Shown one piece after another: positions 49,066 to 58,943 of a stretch of 64,000 bases of DNA (position 1 is its first letter; the number at the start of each line of letters is the position of its first letter). The notes beneath the pieces are model-generated. The model was given only the letters and a program-made list of their open reading frames with translations, did not search any database and was not told the origin of the DNA. Both the position numbers and the translations under genes were made by a program. The stretch lies in assembly GCF_021130785.1 (NCBI RefSeq), contig NC_060213.1, positions 66,817,001 through 66,881,000 on the forward strand, written 5' to 3'. This stretch comes from Homalodisca vitripennis (taxonomy: Eukaryota; Arthropoda; Insecta; Hemiptera; Cicadellidae).

Positions 49066-49212
49066 GTCTAAGTGGTGTGGTTTGGAACACCCACATCGAA
49101 CACTCGCATGCTCGATGCCCAGGTTAAACAGTATTTGATTTTGAGGGCCAATCCAGAAGTAACTGGTTGTCGCCCTGTGATCAAATACTGTCCCATCCCT
49201 TGTTGCTTAGAC
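49066..49212. ncRNA. Structured element copy B (cloverleaf-like)
   Basis: Near-identical to 48374-48520, with the same closing stem GTCTAAG/CTTAGAC (49066-49072, 49206-49212) and 12-bp stem (49128-49139, 49180-49191). The inner CCAGT is CCAAT here, so that small hairpin is weakened. It lies directly after the stop of the gene at 49216. Confidence 0.6.
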
Positions 49213-49215
49213 GAT

Positions 49216-49776
49216 TTAGCGGAGGCACTCACAATAACCCCCTGTAGACCTCCTGTAGAACTGTGTCGGGAGGTCTAAGATTTGCTTATGACACACTGGA
49301 CAGCGGAAGCATCCACAAAAACCCCTCCACCCAGCACCGGCAAGGGTCCTATCGCAGACTATACAACGAAATGTTCTTTTTACATATAGGAAATCCTCTC
49401 TTGATAACTCATGGTAAACAACACGTTCCACACAGTACCAGATATCGGGTTCTATTCCAGGCTCTCTTTTCAAAAACAAGATGGTACAGTGGGGGGTTTC
49501 ATATGTAATATATATTTCAACCTCGGGCTCTATATCCATATCACTTCTCAAACACGGGATGCCACAGTAGATGTTTTGCGAACCGAGTGGTACGTAGAGT
49601 GTACACATCACTTGAAAACAGTCGGTTTCAATGTGCTCTTCGATGAGAGCGTCCATGACCGTCAGCGGTACTTCTAAACTCATAAGGGCACTCCCATTGT
49701 TAGAGAACTGTTTGACCACGGTTTTTTTAGCGAGGTCAAACAGGGAGTGTGGCTGGAATGCTCTAGACTCGGCCAT
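49216..49776 (-). CDS. BC-box-like/zinc protein 2
   Basis: 186 residues if started at the Met at 49776, which aligns with the start of protein 1 (frame open to 49818). SLFDLAKKTV matches the BC-box frame of the neighbour except that the Cys is Ala, and LEVPLTVMDALIEEH corresponds to the cullin-box segment. The C-terminus is Cys-rich: RCIVCDRTL, FCGCFRCPVCHKQI, YCECLR, likely two zinc sites. A middle segment of about 80 residues is absent from protein 1. The loss of the key Cys suggests elongin binding may be weakened. The two genes arose by duplication together with their downstream repeat. Confidence 0.5.
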   Translation of the reverse strand: MAESRAFQPHSLFDLAKKTVVKQFSNNGSALMSLEVPLTVMDALIEEHIETDCFQVMCTLYVPLGSQNIYCGIPCLRSDMDIEPEVEIYITYETPHCTILFLKREPGIEPDIWYCVERVVYHELSREDFLYVKRTFRCIVCDRTLAGAGWRGFCGCFRCPVCHKQILDLPTQFYRRSTGGYCECLR

Positions 49777-49888
49777 GGTTTGAGTTAGAATTAAACACTC
49801 GCACCTCCCCGGTGACATTGACTTGAGGTCATGTGACCTCTCCCTTCCATAAAGCTCTCGCGTTCTGTAACGCAGTCAGTCAGTTACA

Positions 49889-50214
49889 ATGTTGGCAACT
49901 GTGCTGGTGGTATTGTGGCAGTACCTCGCCAAGGAGCTACCGCCTCCACCGCCACCGCCTCCACCGCCACCGCCTCCTCCGCCACCGCCTCCATCGCCGA
50001 CCGCTAAAGGTACGTAATACTTGTTTCAAAAGTTTACTAATGATTTTCAATCAGATAGATACTCAGAGTATCGGATTTTTTTTCAGCATCAGGGTCTCGT
50101 GTCCCTTTCGAGGGACCTATAGAAGACTACGACGTCGGGTGGTACTCCGACGAAGAGGAGGACAATGCAATGTTCTTGAAATACTTGGAGGCTGTAGGTA
50201 AGTCCTTAAGATAG
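49889..50214 (+). CDS. Spliced poly-proline membrane-anchored small protein
   Basis: Plus strand, opposite to most genes here. Exon 1 is 49889-50009 and exon 2 starts at 50087, joined by a 77-nt GT-AG intron in phase 1. The product has a hydrophobic start (MLATVLVVLWQYL), a run of about 18 prolines and an acidic tail (DYDVGWYSDEEEDN), 82 residues to the stop at 50212-50214. Alternatively a GTAAGT donor at 50198 and CTCTCTCTAG at 50216-50225 would remove 28 nt and add an in-frame segment to 50420, but such an intron would be exceptionally short. The promoter region is shared with the divergent gene at 49216-49776. Function unknown. Confidence 0.5.
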
Positions 50215-50281
50215 TCTCTCTCTAGGTCAGGCCGTGCCAGTGGGGTACCTCCAGGGGTTCTGTCGTACGCACAACATTCAG

Positions 50282-50471
50282 GTCCCAGGGCTTACAGAGT
50301 TTAGGCCTGCCTTAGAGACCTTCATTCGTGACCCCAGGGCTTACGGGTTTTACGCCGGCCTTAGAGGTCTCATTCACACACAACATTCAGGTTTACGGGC
50401 TGTTAGGCCGCGCCAGTGACCTTCATTCGTGACCCCAGGGCTTACAGGTTTTACGCCGGCCTTAGAGGTCT
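50282..50471. repeat. Four copies of the ~33-bp motif (right cluster)
   Basis: Copies at 50282-50319, 50331-50370, 50389-50421 and 50432-50471. The first matches the left cluster (GGCTTACAGAGTTTAGGCCT) and the others are variants (GGCTTACGGGTTTTACGCCG). Part of the cluster, TTCATTCGTGACCCCAGGGC, is itself duplicated. Located between convergent transcripts: the small plus-strand gene and the polymerase gene. Confidence 0.8.
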
Positions 50472-50802
50472 CATTCACTCGCGCTTCCAGAACCCCTGAA
50501 GCTGTCCGGGGCATAGCCTTGTCATGTGCAAGTCTTTAAGAATCAATATATGGAACAGGACTCACGCTTGCGATTGGTGACGGTGATAGTGGGGAGTATG
50601 AGGCTCGTGCGTCTTTATAAGTCAGTCAGTTAGTTAGTTAGTTAGTGTCAGCATGTCAGATGAACAAAGAGTTATTACCTTGACTTTGAAAAAGTTCACT
50701 GATATGTGGAAGGCGGGTCTGTGAACTTACGGAGGATCGGAGGAGTGTACTTAGAATAGCAGAGGAGATGCGAGCGAATCGACTAATGGGATCAGAGTGT
50801 AG
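50472..50802. other. Intergenic DNA with a plus-strand TATA box and a 23-codon frame
   Basis: TTTATAAG at 50614-50621, then GTCAGTCAGTTAGTTAG, then an ATG at 50653 opening MSDEQRVITLTLKKFTDMWK and closing at 50724. The GTCAGTCAGTTA block also precedes the ATG at 49889, so both plus-strand units seem to use the same start region. It may be a first exon, but no convincing donor was found. Confidence 0.4.
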
Positions 50803-53800
50803 TTACTTGTAAGTTTTTAGCCTTTTACTGTAACGGAATGGTAGAGTTTCATACTTACCTTCGTGTTTGCGTTTTGGTCCAGTCACTTTAAACATTTTAG
50901 TCTCTTCTACGGTAATTATGTTTCTGTCTTTAGTACGCCTAATGCGGTTCTCAGTGATCTCTAATGATTGCTTGCTTTCAGAAAGTACCATTTCTTTTAA
51001 TTTTGAAAAATTTAGTTTTTCACTAGTTTTTAAATTTAGAGTAAGGCCTTTTATTTTACAAACTTCAACTAGTGCGTTTTTATTAGTGGACCAAACAAGA
51101 TAGGCATAAGTCTTGGGGCCTCCGGAAACAAATTCTACTATGTATGAGTCTGGACCATAGTCGGCCAACTCGTCGGTCATTTCGCCCAAGTAGTCCCCTG
51201 TGGGGACACTGTACGAACCTTCCTTACGTATGTACAATACACTATCGGTATCATAGTAAAGTACTTGTTTGCCTATTCGATCTAAGTAACTGTACAGCTT
51301 AAGTCTAGCGTGTGCGGTGGTGAAGGCCGCGAGCACAACATTTACGGTTCGCAGGGATTCACCGACTTCGTCTATGTTCTGCCAGTTAACAAGGAGGACC
51401 TCTTCGTTAATTTCTTGAATGACGTTTACTTGTGTCCCGGGACTTGTTAGTAATTTAAAAAACTCGTCGGGTTCTCTAATGATGGAAGTTTTAGTTTGGT
51501 TCTCCCTCTGTCCAAATTTTCCCCAAAACGAATTTAGCATCAATTTTGCGAGAGAGCGAACACCCCCGTTTTTTTTCAATTTTGGAAGGGTCGAGTCTGA
51601 CACCTTCGTGTTTATAATAATTTTGAATATACACGGCTTTATCCTCTTCTGTGAGGCACCAGGAGGGGTAGCCCGATGCCTCCTGTTTAATTTTTAGAAA
51701 CTTATTTACAAAATCGGTAAAAAGGCCACCGTCTTCGTAAGTAATGATTTTATAATCCCAAAGCTCGTACATTTCTAAGATGGTATACCCCTTCTCTACA
51801 GCCTTTCTCATTTCCTGCATCGTCCATGTCCCTGTCAATGCTCTTTCTTCGGTGCTATGATTACAGTCTGTGTTTAGCATTTCTAGACCACATGTACGGC
51901 ATAAGACAAACATTAATTTATTGTTCATACGTGTAGGGAGGACGGGGTGGTACAAATTTAGCGGAGGCGATACTTTACATTTTAGGAGTCCTTCGGCCTC
52001 CATGCCTCTTTCTCTACACTCCTTGTCACCTACAAAGATTTTTGGATGGGATAAAACATAAGGCAAAAACTTATTGACAAACGGGTACAAGGAGCAAACG
52101 TCTACATACTGAATTGTTTCCCTGTCCTCGCACTTGTGGAAGGTTTTAGCATTACCTGTCCTTCCCCCGAAGAAGGCATCTCTGGGATTGAGCGGGAGTG
52201 TGTTTAGGATGGGGAGAGAATTTAGATAATCCAATTTTTGTTCTTTCTTTATTTTATTGAATTCACACTCCCACATTTCAATTACTTCATAGTCGGATGC
52301 TCGGAGACGAGCCATTTTAGCTTTGGTTCTCTCGAACCTTAAGTGCAGGGAGTCTGAGGGATCATCGGGCAAGGATGCTTCCCTATCGTATCTGAAACAT
52401 TTTGGGCACCCATGGAAATAACAGCCCTGAAATTCGTATACGCGCTCCCCGTCAAAACCGTCTACTTTTAATCCCTCGATTTTTACTTCTCTTTCCCGTC
52501 CTGCGTGTTGGATCCTAATACCGCGCTGGTCTTCCTCCCAAGTAAGCCATTGTAAAGCAATAGGCGATTGGTTATCAACCATACGGTATCCGTTTTTAGG
52601 AACCAGGCCAATTGTGTTGGGTTTTAAGAAATTCCGTCTAAAAACCAAATTACAGGCGCTGGCAATGGTGACGGCTTCTATGAACGGATCTACATTACAT
52701 TCTTTCAAAAACATGTTTCTAAACTTAATACACGCTTGCGCCAGTATCTCCACATCGGAGATACAGTACTCGACCAACTCTTTTTGAAAGTCAAAAACTA
52801 CATTTTGGTTAAGTTGGTCGTTGTGCCAATTTTCAAAATCTTTGTAAGACTTCTCAAACATGGATTCAGGGCAATAGTACTCCTTGGGTGGTATGGGGCC
52901 CACATAATTTTGGTTTGCCAAAGTGTTGAAAAGATGAGGGAAGTAACCCTTCTTCTTCTCCGGGGGGAGATCAAAGGCTTTGGGTAGTGCAGAGAGGGCC
53001 ATGGGGAAATAATTTAGCGAATCGATAAATCTGACGTTATCTAATTCCATAAGAATGACTTTAGTGCCACGCATAATTAGTTCTGGAGTGAATTTTGATT
53101 GTTCGAGAACGTACTTTAACAGAAATTGAAAGTCGAAACCCTGACCGTTATGAGCCATTACACATACGTTTTTGAATTTTTTTCTCTCCTCCATTACGTA
53201 ATCCATGAATCTTACTACAGGGTCTTGTCTAAACACACGAGTGCGGGAGGTACAATTTTGGCAATTTTCCCCACCAATGCATTTCCAACAAAATTGTTGA
53301 GAAACACAAAGGTTAACTTTATGAACTCTAGATTCTTCCGTTAAAATTTCATCTTGACGGGTCTCTAAATCAAAGAAAATGAAAAGAAAGTCTTTGGTTT
53401 TGGGTTTTCCTGTGTCGACCCGCATGTAGCACTGGTGGTTTGGGGCCATGAACTCGTTACAGATTTTACAAAACACTTCACCGCACACATGTTTTGACTT
53501 ACGATTGTTCAAAAACACAAGTCTTTGGCACTGTAAGCATTTTTTTACCGACTTACAACGTTCACTCTTGTGGGCCGCGAAACAAATCTGATTTTTCATG
53601 GTCATGTTACAGTCAGGGCACAAAATTCCCCCATGCTCCTCTTTACAAGGCGGAGAAACGGATTGACATGTAGGACAGATATTTGAACACCTATGTACAC
53701 CTTTGTGGTCGTAAGGGACATGGCATGCTTCACAATAGAAACGGCACGCAAAAGCTGCAGTTAGGCTAGTTATTACATTATAATGGTTTTCGTGATACAA

Positions 53801-54595
53801 CAAGTTAATTTTGTACAAAGCACTTTCATTATTACCATTAAAATACACTTCTCGGCCTTTACGGTTGTAGTTATAAACTGTAATATTATATTTTTTGAGG
53901 TGGTCTTGGAATTTATTAAGTTCGGGGACCCCCGCTCCCTCTTTCGGTATTTGAACTCGGGCTTTCGCCATCAATTTTTTCGCCTTTGTTGTTTGTCTCG
54001 CGCCTTTGTCTTTTTTTATCAATTCATACTCGGGATCTTTTTTAGCATTGGCCTTTGCTACCACTATAGCTCGGGGCAGACACAGACTATCGCTATTCTT
54101 AATGACTACGATACCTCTACGTGCTTTACATTCTTCTTCAAAGTTATTATAAAAACCTGGTCTTACTCTAGCACTACCTACAGGAAGATTAATTCTAGTA
54201 CACTCTACTCTAAACGTATCAGCTGACTTTACGGAATCGGCATTACTTTGAATTATGCCACCAAAAATTTCGAATAAAACATCACTTTTGACTTGATGAG
54301 CCGGCCGAAACGCTACATAACCTGGCTCTTTGGTTTTCAAATTTAAACTGTGAAGTGTAAATCCCAGGTAGTCTGAATCTGAACAGTTTGATTTTATGTC
54401 ATCGACTAATTTGGAAAATCCGGTTTTTATCCAGTCTATTTCACTTACGTTATCTGGTACTGTATTAAATTTGAAGGTGGTCTTGGTACCGTAAACTCTG
54501 TATCTTTTTACATACGTCTCGTATTTTCCTAGTACTTTTACAGGATCCAGTTCCATACGAGACTCTGGACCCACTTCAATAGGTTGAGATTCCAT
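50803..54595 (-). CDS. polB: Protein-primed type B DNA polymerase, one frame break
   Basis: Two frames: 51491-54595 (1034 codons) and 50803-51603. Together they hold an N-terminal region with an OTU-like look (GIVVIKNSDSLCLPRAIVVA), a Cys/His zinc cluster (about 288-390), 3'-5' exonuclease motifs DLET (409-412), HNGQGFD (481-487) and YCISDVEIL (609-617), and polymerase motif A DVCSLYP (831-837). Motif B NSFWGKFG and motif C YYDTDS are in the second frame. The switch lies at eight T (51569-51576, plus strand): one base too many for a continuous gene, so a sequencing error or a recent inactivation. The enzyme would replicate the element from a terminal protein. Start at the first ATG. Confidence 0.95.
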
Positions 54596-54599
54596 TGCA

Positions 54600-55020
54600 A
54601 CAGTAATATATTAAAAAATAATATCTGGGTAACTAGGTAGGTAAGCACTGTCTTATTTATTTTATATTAGTAATTAGCGAGGTTTACTTGTCTTGATAAT
54701 TTTACACAATGTTGTGCAATATCAAGGAACAGAGCGACATAGGTCTTACCTCTTTGACGTTCACCTCCAGACTGGCGAGACAGGGAAATCTCTGCCGACT
54801 GTGTAGAACACCGACCAATCAGAGTGCTTGGCGGCTATTTTAGACCAATCAGAGACGCGTTTATTCCGGCCAATAGGAAGTTTGCGGTTGCAGTCGTTAC
54901 ATGTCTGGTTTTTTTTTACAGGTAACCGCAAGGGACCCGGAGGCTGACCACGGTGACCACTGATTATGTAGCAATAAATAGCTTATCTTTACTGAGTCGT
55001 TTTATTTGAAATCCCCGCCG
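54600..55020. promoter_or_regulatory. Right subterminal region with CCAAT boxes
   Basis: Contains GACCAATCAGAG at 54813-54824 and the 32-bp double-CCAAT element at 54843-54874, shared with 38196-38227. It lies upstream of the polymerase gene (ATG 54595), so it is a plausible promoter; no clear TATA box was found. No gene is called here. Confidence 0.55.
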
Positions 55021-55385
55021 AGAAAAGTGAGGTTTGTTTACGTGGGCGCGGCCATAATGGTTTTTTTTTTTTATCACGTGATACATGGGCGCAGCCATGT
55101 TGGAATTCCCTCCGTCCCTCGTTTCTCCCTCACCGGACCCAACAAATCACCGATTTTACCGAAAAACAACAATTTTGACACCCAAAATCACCGATTTTAC
55201 CGAAAAAACACCGATTTTGACACCCCAAATCACCCCAAAACACTAGGATAAGAGTGTGAGCAGGGAATTTCTCCCGCACATGAGGGAATTTCTCCCGCAG
55301 GGGGCGGAGCTTAGCCGCCATCTTGGATCACGTGACCCCCTCTCGACCAATCAGGGCGCGGTACGCAAAGGGCGCAAGGTCTACT
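55021..55385 (-). repeat. Polinton right terminal inverted repeat
   Basis: Inverted copy of 33520-33888. It differs by single bases and short length changes in A/T runs, and ends ...AAGGTCTACT before the target duplication. Confidence 0.95.
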
Positions 55386-55391
55386 TACATG
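55386..55391. repeat. Right 6-bp target-site duplication TACATG
   Basis: Exact repeat of 33514-33519. Confidence 0.95.
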
Positions 55392-56473
55392 GACTTGTAC
55401 ATTTAGGTCATTTGCCATCCTTGTGGCTACAAAAGATATAACACAACGTTTCGAGGGATTCTAATTTGTATCTTCGTCTGGTGGAGGAGGTATTAGTCCA
55501 TATAAAAATAAATAACAGAAAAAGGAAAAGAAGGGAAAAAAGGGTTCAAACATTCCCAAAAGCTGCTTGGACTCTACTCCATGCAAGTCCCATGCACATG
55601 TCATAAGCACGAGAAACACGATTGGACATCACAACGGCACAGTTGAAAGTGGAATTTTAACACTAAAAACGATGTCGGCTCTTTCTTTGGCACCGCATCA
55701 CGTTATCTGAAACAATGGGACAGGAAGACGATTGTCAGAAGTAGGAATGGTTAAAGGCAAGCCGCTTTTGGCCCTATATTTTGCTCCTAAAAGTGTCAAG
55801 GTTTATGTATGACTTTTGTTGTTGGAGGTTTCCTTAACTGGTATAATCTTTTAGCCGGACGTGAAGTTGGTGTTTTTTAGTTAGAGATAAGATTCTTTGG
55901 GTGAAATTCATTGTTTTCTTTGAAACTCTTTACATCTCGTAATCTACGGTGCCGATAAGTTATGATAAGTCAATTATATGAAGTAGAAAGTAAAAAAATT
56001 CGATAGTAAATTATTATTTATAGACCGACATTATAATCGTTACTCGAAACTTACAAGCTCATGTTTGTACTCTAGACAGCTTTTTGACATTGAACAGAGC
56101 CTGGATTAAGTGTAGAAAATCATGGATAAACATTGTTGACGACAAATCGTCAACCAAAGTAGCTAATACTTATTCTGTTAAACACTTAGTCATATTACGG
56201 CATATACAAGGTAATATCTTTATAATGGTTAATAATCATCTACAACCGGAAATAATATAATTAAACTATAAATAAACTAAAATTAAAGGATCAATTAATT
56301 TTACACTGCTTTTATGACCCTTAGGCTTTCAATTTTGCATAGGATAAACAATAAGTATTCAAAAATAATATAATTTCTTCAAATGCAATGTATTTTAATG
56401 CTGCTTTTGAATGATTTTTTTAATATAATTTAATTTTCCATACAATCTCCATTGCGAAAATTAACATACTTAC
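55392..56473. other. Host DNA right of the Polinton, no gene
   Basis: Continuation of duplication copy 2 between the Polinton and P450 exon 4. From about 56290 it matches 24160-24334. The rest shows no gene or known repeat. Confidence 0.5.
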
Positions 56474-58943
56474 TTGTGCTAGCAGTCACAGCCATTTCGA
56501 AAATCTCATCAGTACGACCTGAAGGTGGGGAGCTGACCGATAACTGTTCTGTTAACTTCCTACCGACTTCGTTGAAGACCGGAAAGAAGTTCTCCACATT
56601 AGAAGGATGCATCACGGGGTTCATCAGCCTCCGGTACTTCTTCCATATGTAAAATGTAGCATAAGTGTATTTTAAATGTAATTTTAGTAGCCCAAAATAG
56701 CAATACATTTTACTGTTTATTCTTCCTTTTAAAGATATCTGAACTACTATTTCAAACATAAAATTAATACGGCGCTTGAAGAATGGAATCACATACTTAA
56801 TTTTAAACAGTAAGATTTCTTAGAAAACAGGTCTAATGACCATTATTTCTCTGGTATTGAAGTAAATATTTTGTAAAATCAAAAAACTCGGGAGCTTTGC
56901 TTTACAACTGAAAATAGTGACTAGGTTCATATCATGAGTATGGTACTTTAAAATACTAACTTTTTTGCTGTATTCATTAAATATATATTCATAGATAGTA
57001 AGATTATATAAGTAACGTTTTGTTGGTAATAAAATATGCTCACCTGGAGATGAAAGAATATTATTGCCCAAACACACTTTGAGCAGGGAGTAGAGATTAT
57101 CTTTCTCTAGCATACTGGAGCTGTTCAAAATAACCTGAAAAACAAGTGATTTAGTTAATAGTCGTATTATTTAAACGTGTGTCTATATATAATAGGGAAA
57201 ACCCGCACAAAGGTGGGCAGAATTTGGTTTCACGTGATCATTTTATAAGCATGGTTTTAGAGCATTTGATTTTACTCAATAAGGGATCGTTTTCTAACGA
57301 CATATAATTAAGGATGTTCTTACATTTAATTTTATAACGTTGTGTATGTTAGATTTTAAATGTAATGCTAAAAAAACTTTTTCCGAATTACTATAACCAA
57401 ATATGTAACTCCTGTGCCAAAATATAATAGGAAACAATGTTTTGAGTTGTCTTCTCAAAATGTCAATAGGGTGGATCGTAATAAAACTCTAGGTCTTTAG
57501 TACATGTAGATTGTAATACATCTGTTTTCATTCTAATTATTAGTTGCCGTATAGAAATAGTGAACAGTGACTAAATATCAATAAATTATTACACCTAAGA
57601 CTTAATCATTATGATTAGGTTATACTTACTTGGATATCCGCTGGATCTACTACTACGAAAATAGGGAGTGGGCCTATCCAAAAGCAAAATATGCCTTTGG
57701 AATCCGAACTTATTTTTAGTAGATTTTTAGTCACATCTGAAAGCAGATAGCCTTTGTATCATATACAGTAATTCTTCAACATCAAAAATTAAGAATACAT
57801 AAATAACTCTAATAGGATTTTTTTTAACCGTTGACCAAAACGCTTGTATTTTTTATGTCTGTAATGGAAAAAGGCTGTTCTATTGTCTTGGTAGAGGAGG
57901 TGGACTGTAGGTTGCTGGCATTCTCATGCAAAAGATCTGCTTCTTTGTAAAAGAGTAATCCAATAATAATACATTCCAATTATCAATCGACATAGAACAG
58001 TTTTTCTGGACGACAACTCTATTAAAACAATAGGTTTTAAATAATTGAGATAGGGGTTTTAATTATTTGACGGAGTTGCATATAAGTCACGATTAAAAAA
58101 AATTTTTAAAGAGTTAAAGAGTGTAAATGCATATTGCTTTTGATACGCTTTATACATAATTTGTCCATTTACACCATGATGAATAAACAACACGTTCTAA
58201 AGGTGCGTACACTGCAATTTAAAATTTCTGATTATGAATCTTTAAATTTTTTTTCTTGGTTAATTCTGTATTTTATATTTTCTTATATTTTTATTTATTG
58301 ACAAGTGATTAGATATAATCAAATAAACGTCTGTTCCAGTGGTTTATCGCTCTTTTTATCTATAATGACATTGTTTTACTATTTTAAACTTTTATTTCTT
58401 ATGAATGACACAATATCTTCAAAAAGAAATTAATTTTCCTAAGATGAAAGTATGGTTTGCATCTGGATATTTTCTGGCCGATTCTTGTATTATCTTATAA
58501 CGTTTCATCCGGTTCTACTTTATCCAGATCCCAGGAGTAGTCTTCAGGTACATTACAAACTATAATGTTTCATTTTACGCAGCAGATTCCATCTGGAAGT
58601 CTTCAGTTAATCGCAATAAATATATCTTTTACGACCAAACCACTAAATTAATCTGATACTACAGCATCCTACATCTGGTCTAGACCCTCAGATATTTCCG
58701 TTTCTCACCACAAACCCAAACAATAATAGATTAGTTATAGTTCCCGTACGATATATAACATTTAATAAACTTACCAGTGATGTCACCAAAGAAGAGGAGT
58801 GCGTTTCCGATGATGGGCAGGGTGGGAGGACACGGTAGTTTGGTAGCGATGGCGAGAACATGTCTGTACTGCCATCTGAACCGCAAGTACATTGTCAACA
58901 GGAGTAGACAGACAGTGTATAGTAGAACCAGGAGAACTGACAT
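56474..58943 (-). pseudogene. Cytochrome P450 duplicate, exons 1-4, splice acceptor lost
   Basis: Exons match the first gene in size and phase: 58775-58943, 57630-57736, about 57041-57136 and 56474-56653. Exon 1 (MSVLLVLLYTVCLLLLTMYL) and the helix-C exon (IWKKYRRLMNPVMHPSN) are open. The acceptor before exon 4 is CTACAT where copy 1 has CTACAG, and no close substitute is seen. Exons 5-8 have no copy nearby: the duplicated unit ends beyond the 21.9-kb Polinton at about 32330, before them. The copy therefore cannot give a full P450 unless it splices to distant exons. Confidence 0.8.

Larger units (their letters stand above)
33520..55385. mobile_element. Complete Polinton/Maverick (adintovirus-like) element
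   Basis: 21,866 bp with ends AG...CT, terminal inverted repeats of 365-369 bp and a TACATG target duplication. It contains every Polinton hallmark: protein-primed type B DNA polymerase, DDE integrase with a C-terminal chromodomain, FtsK/HerA-type packaging ATPase, adenain-like protease, double jelly-roll major and minor capsid proteins. Most genes lie on the minus strand with overlaps of 1-40 bp. Accessory genes encode a metalloproteinase, a phospholipase A2, a glycosyltransferase-like protein, a PP1-binding protein, zinc/BC-box proteins and a spliced RING protein. The nearly identical repeats and mostly open frames indicate a recent insertion. Two frames are broken at homopolymers. Confidence 0.97.

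Noticed and set aside
51569..51576. Programmed -1 frameshift in the polymerase gene
   Set aside because: The needed change is +1 (or loss of one base), not -1, and no reason exists to split motifs A and B; a homopolymer indel is simpler.
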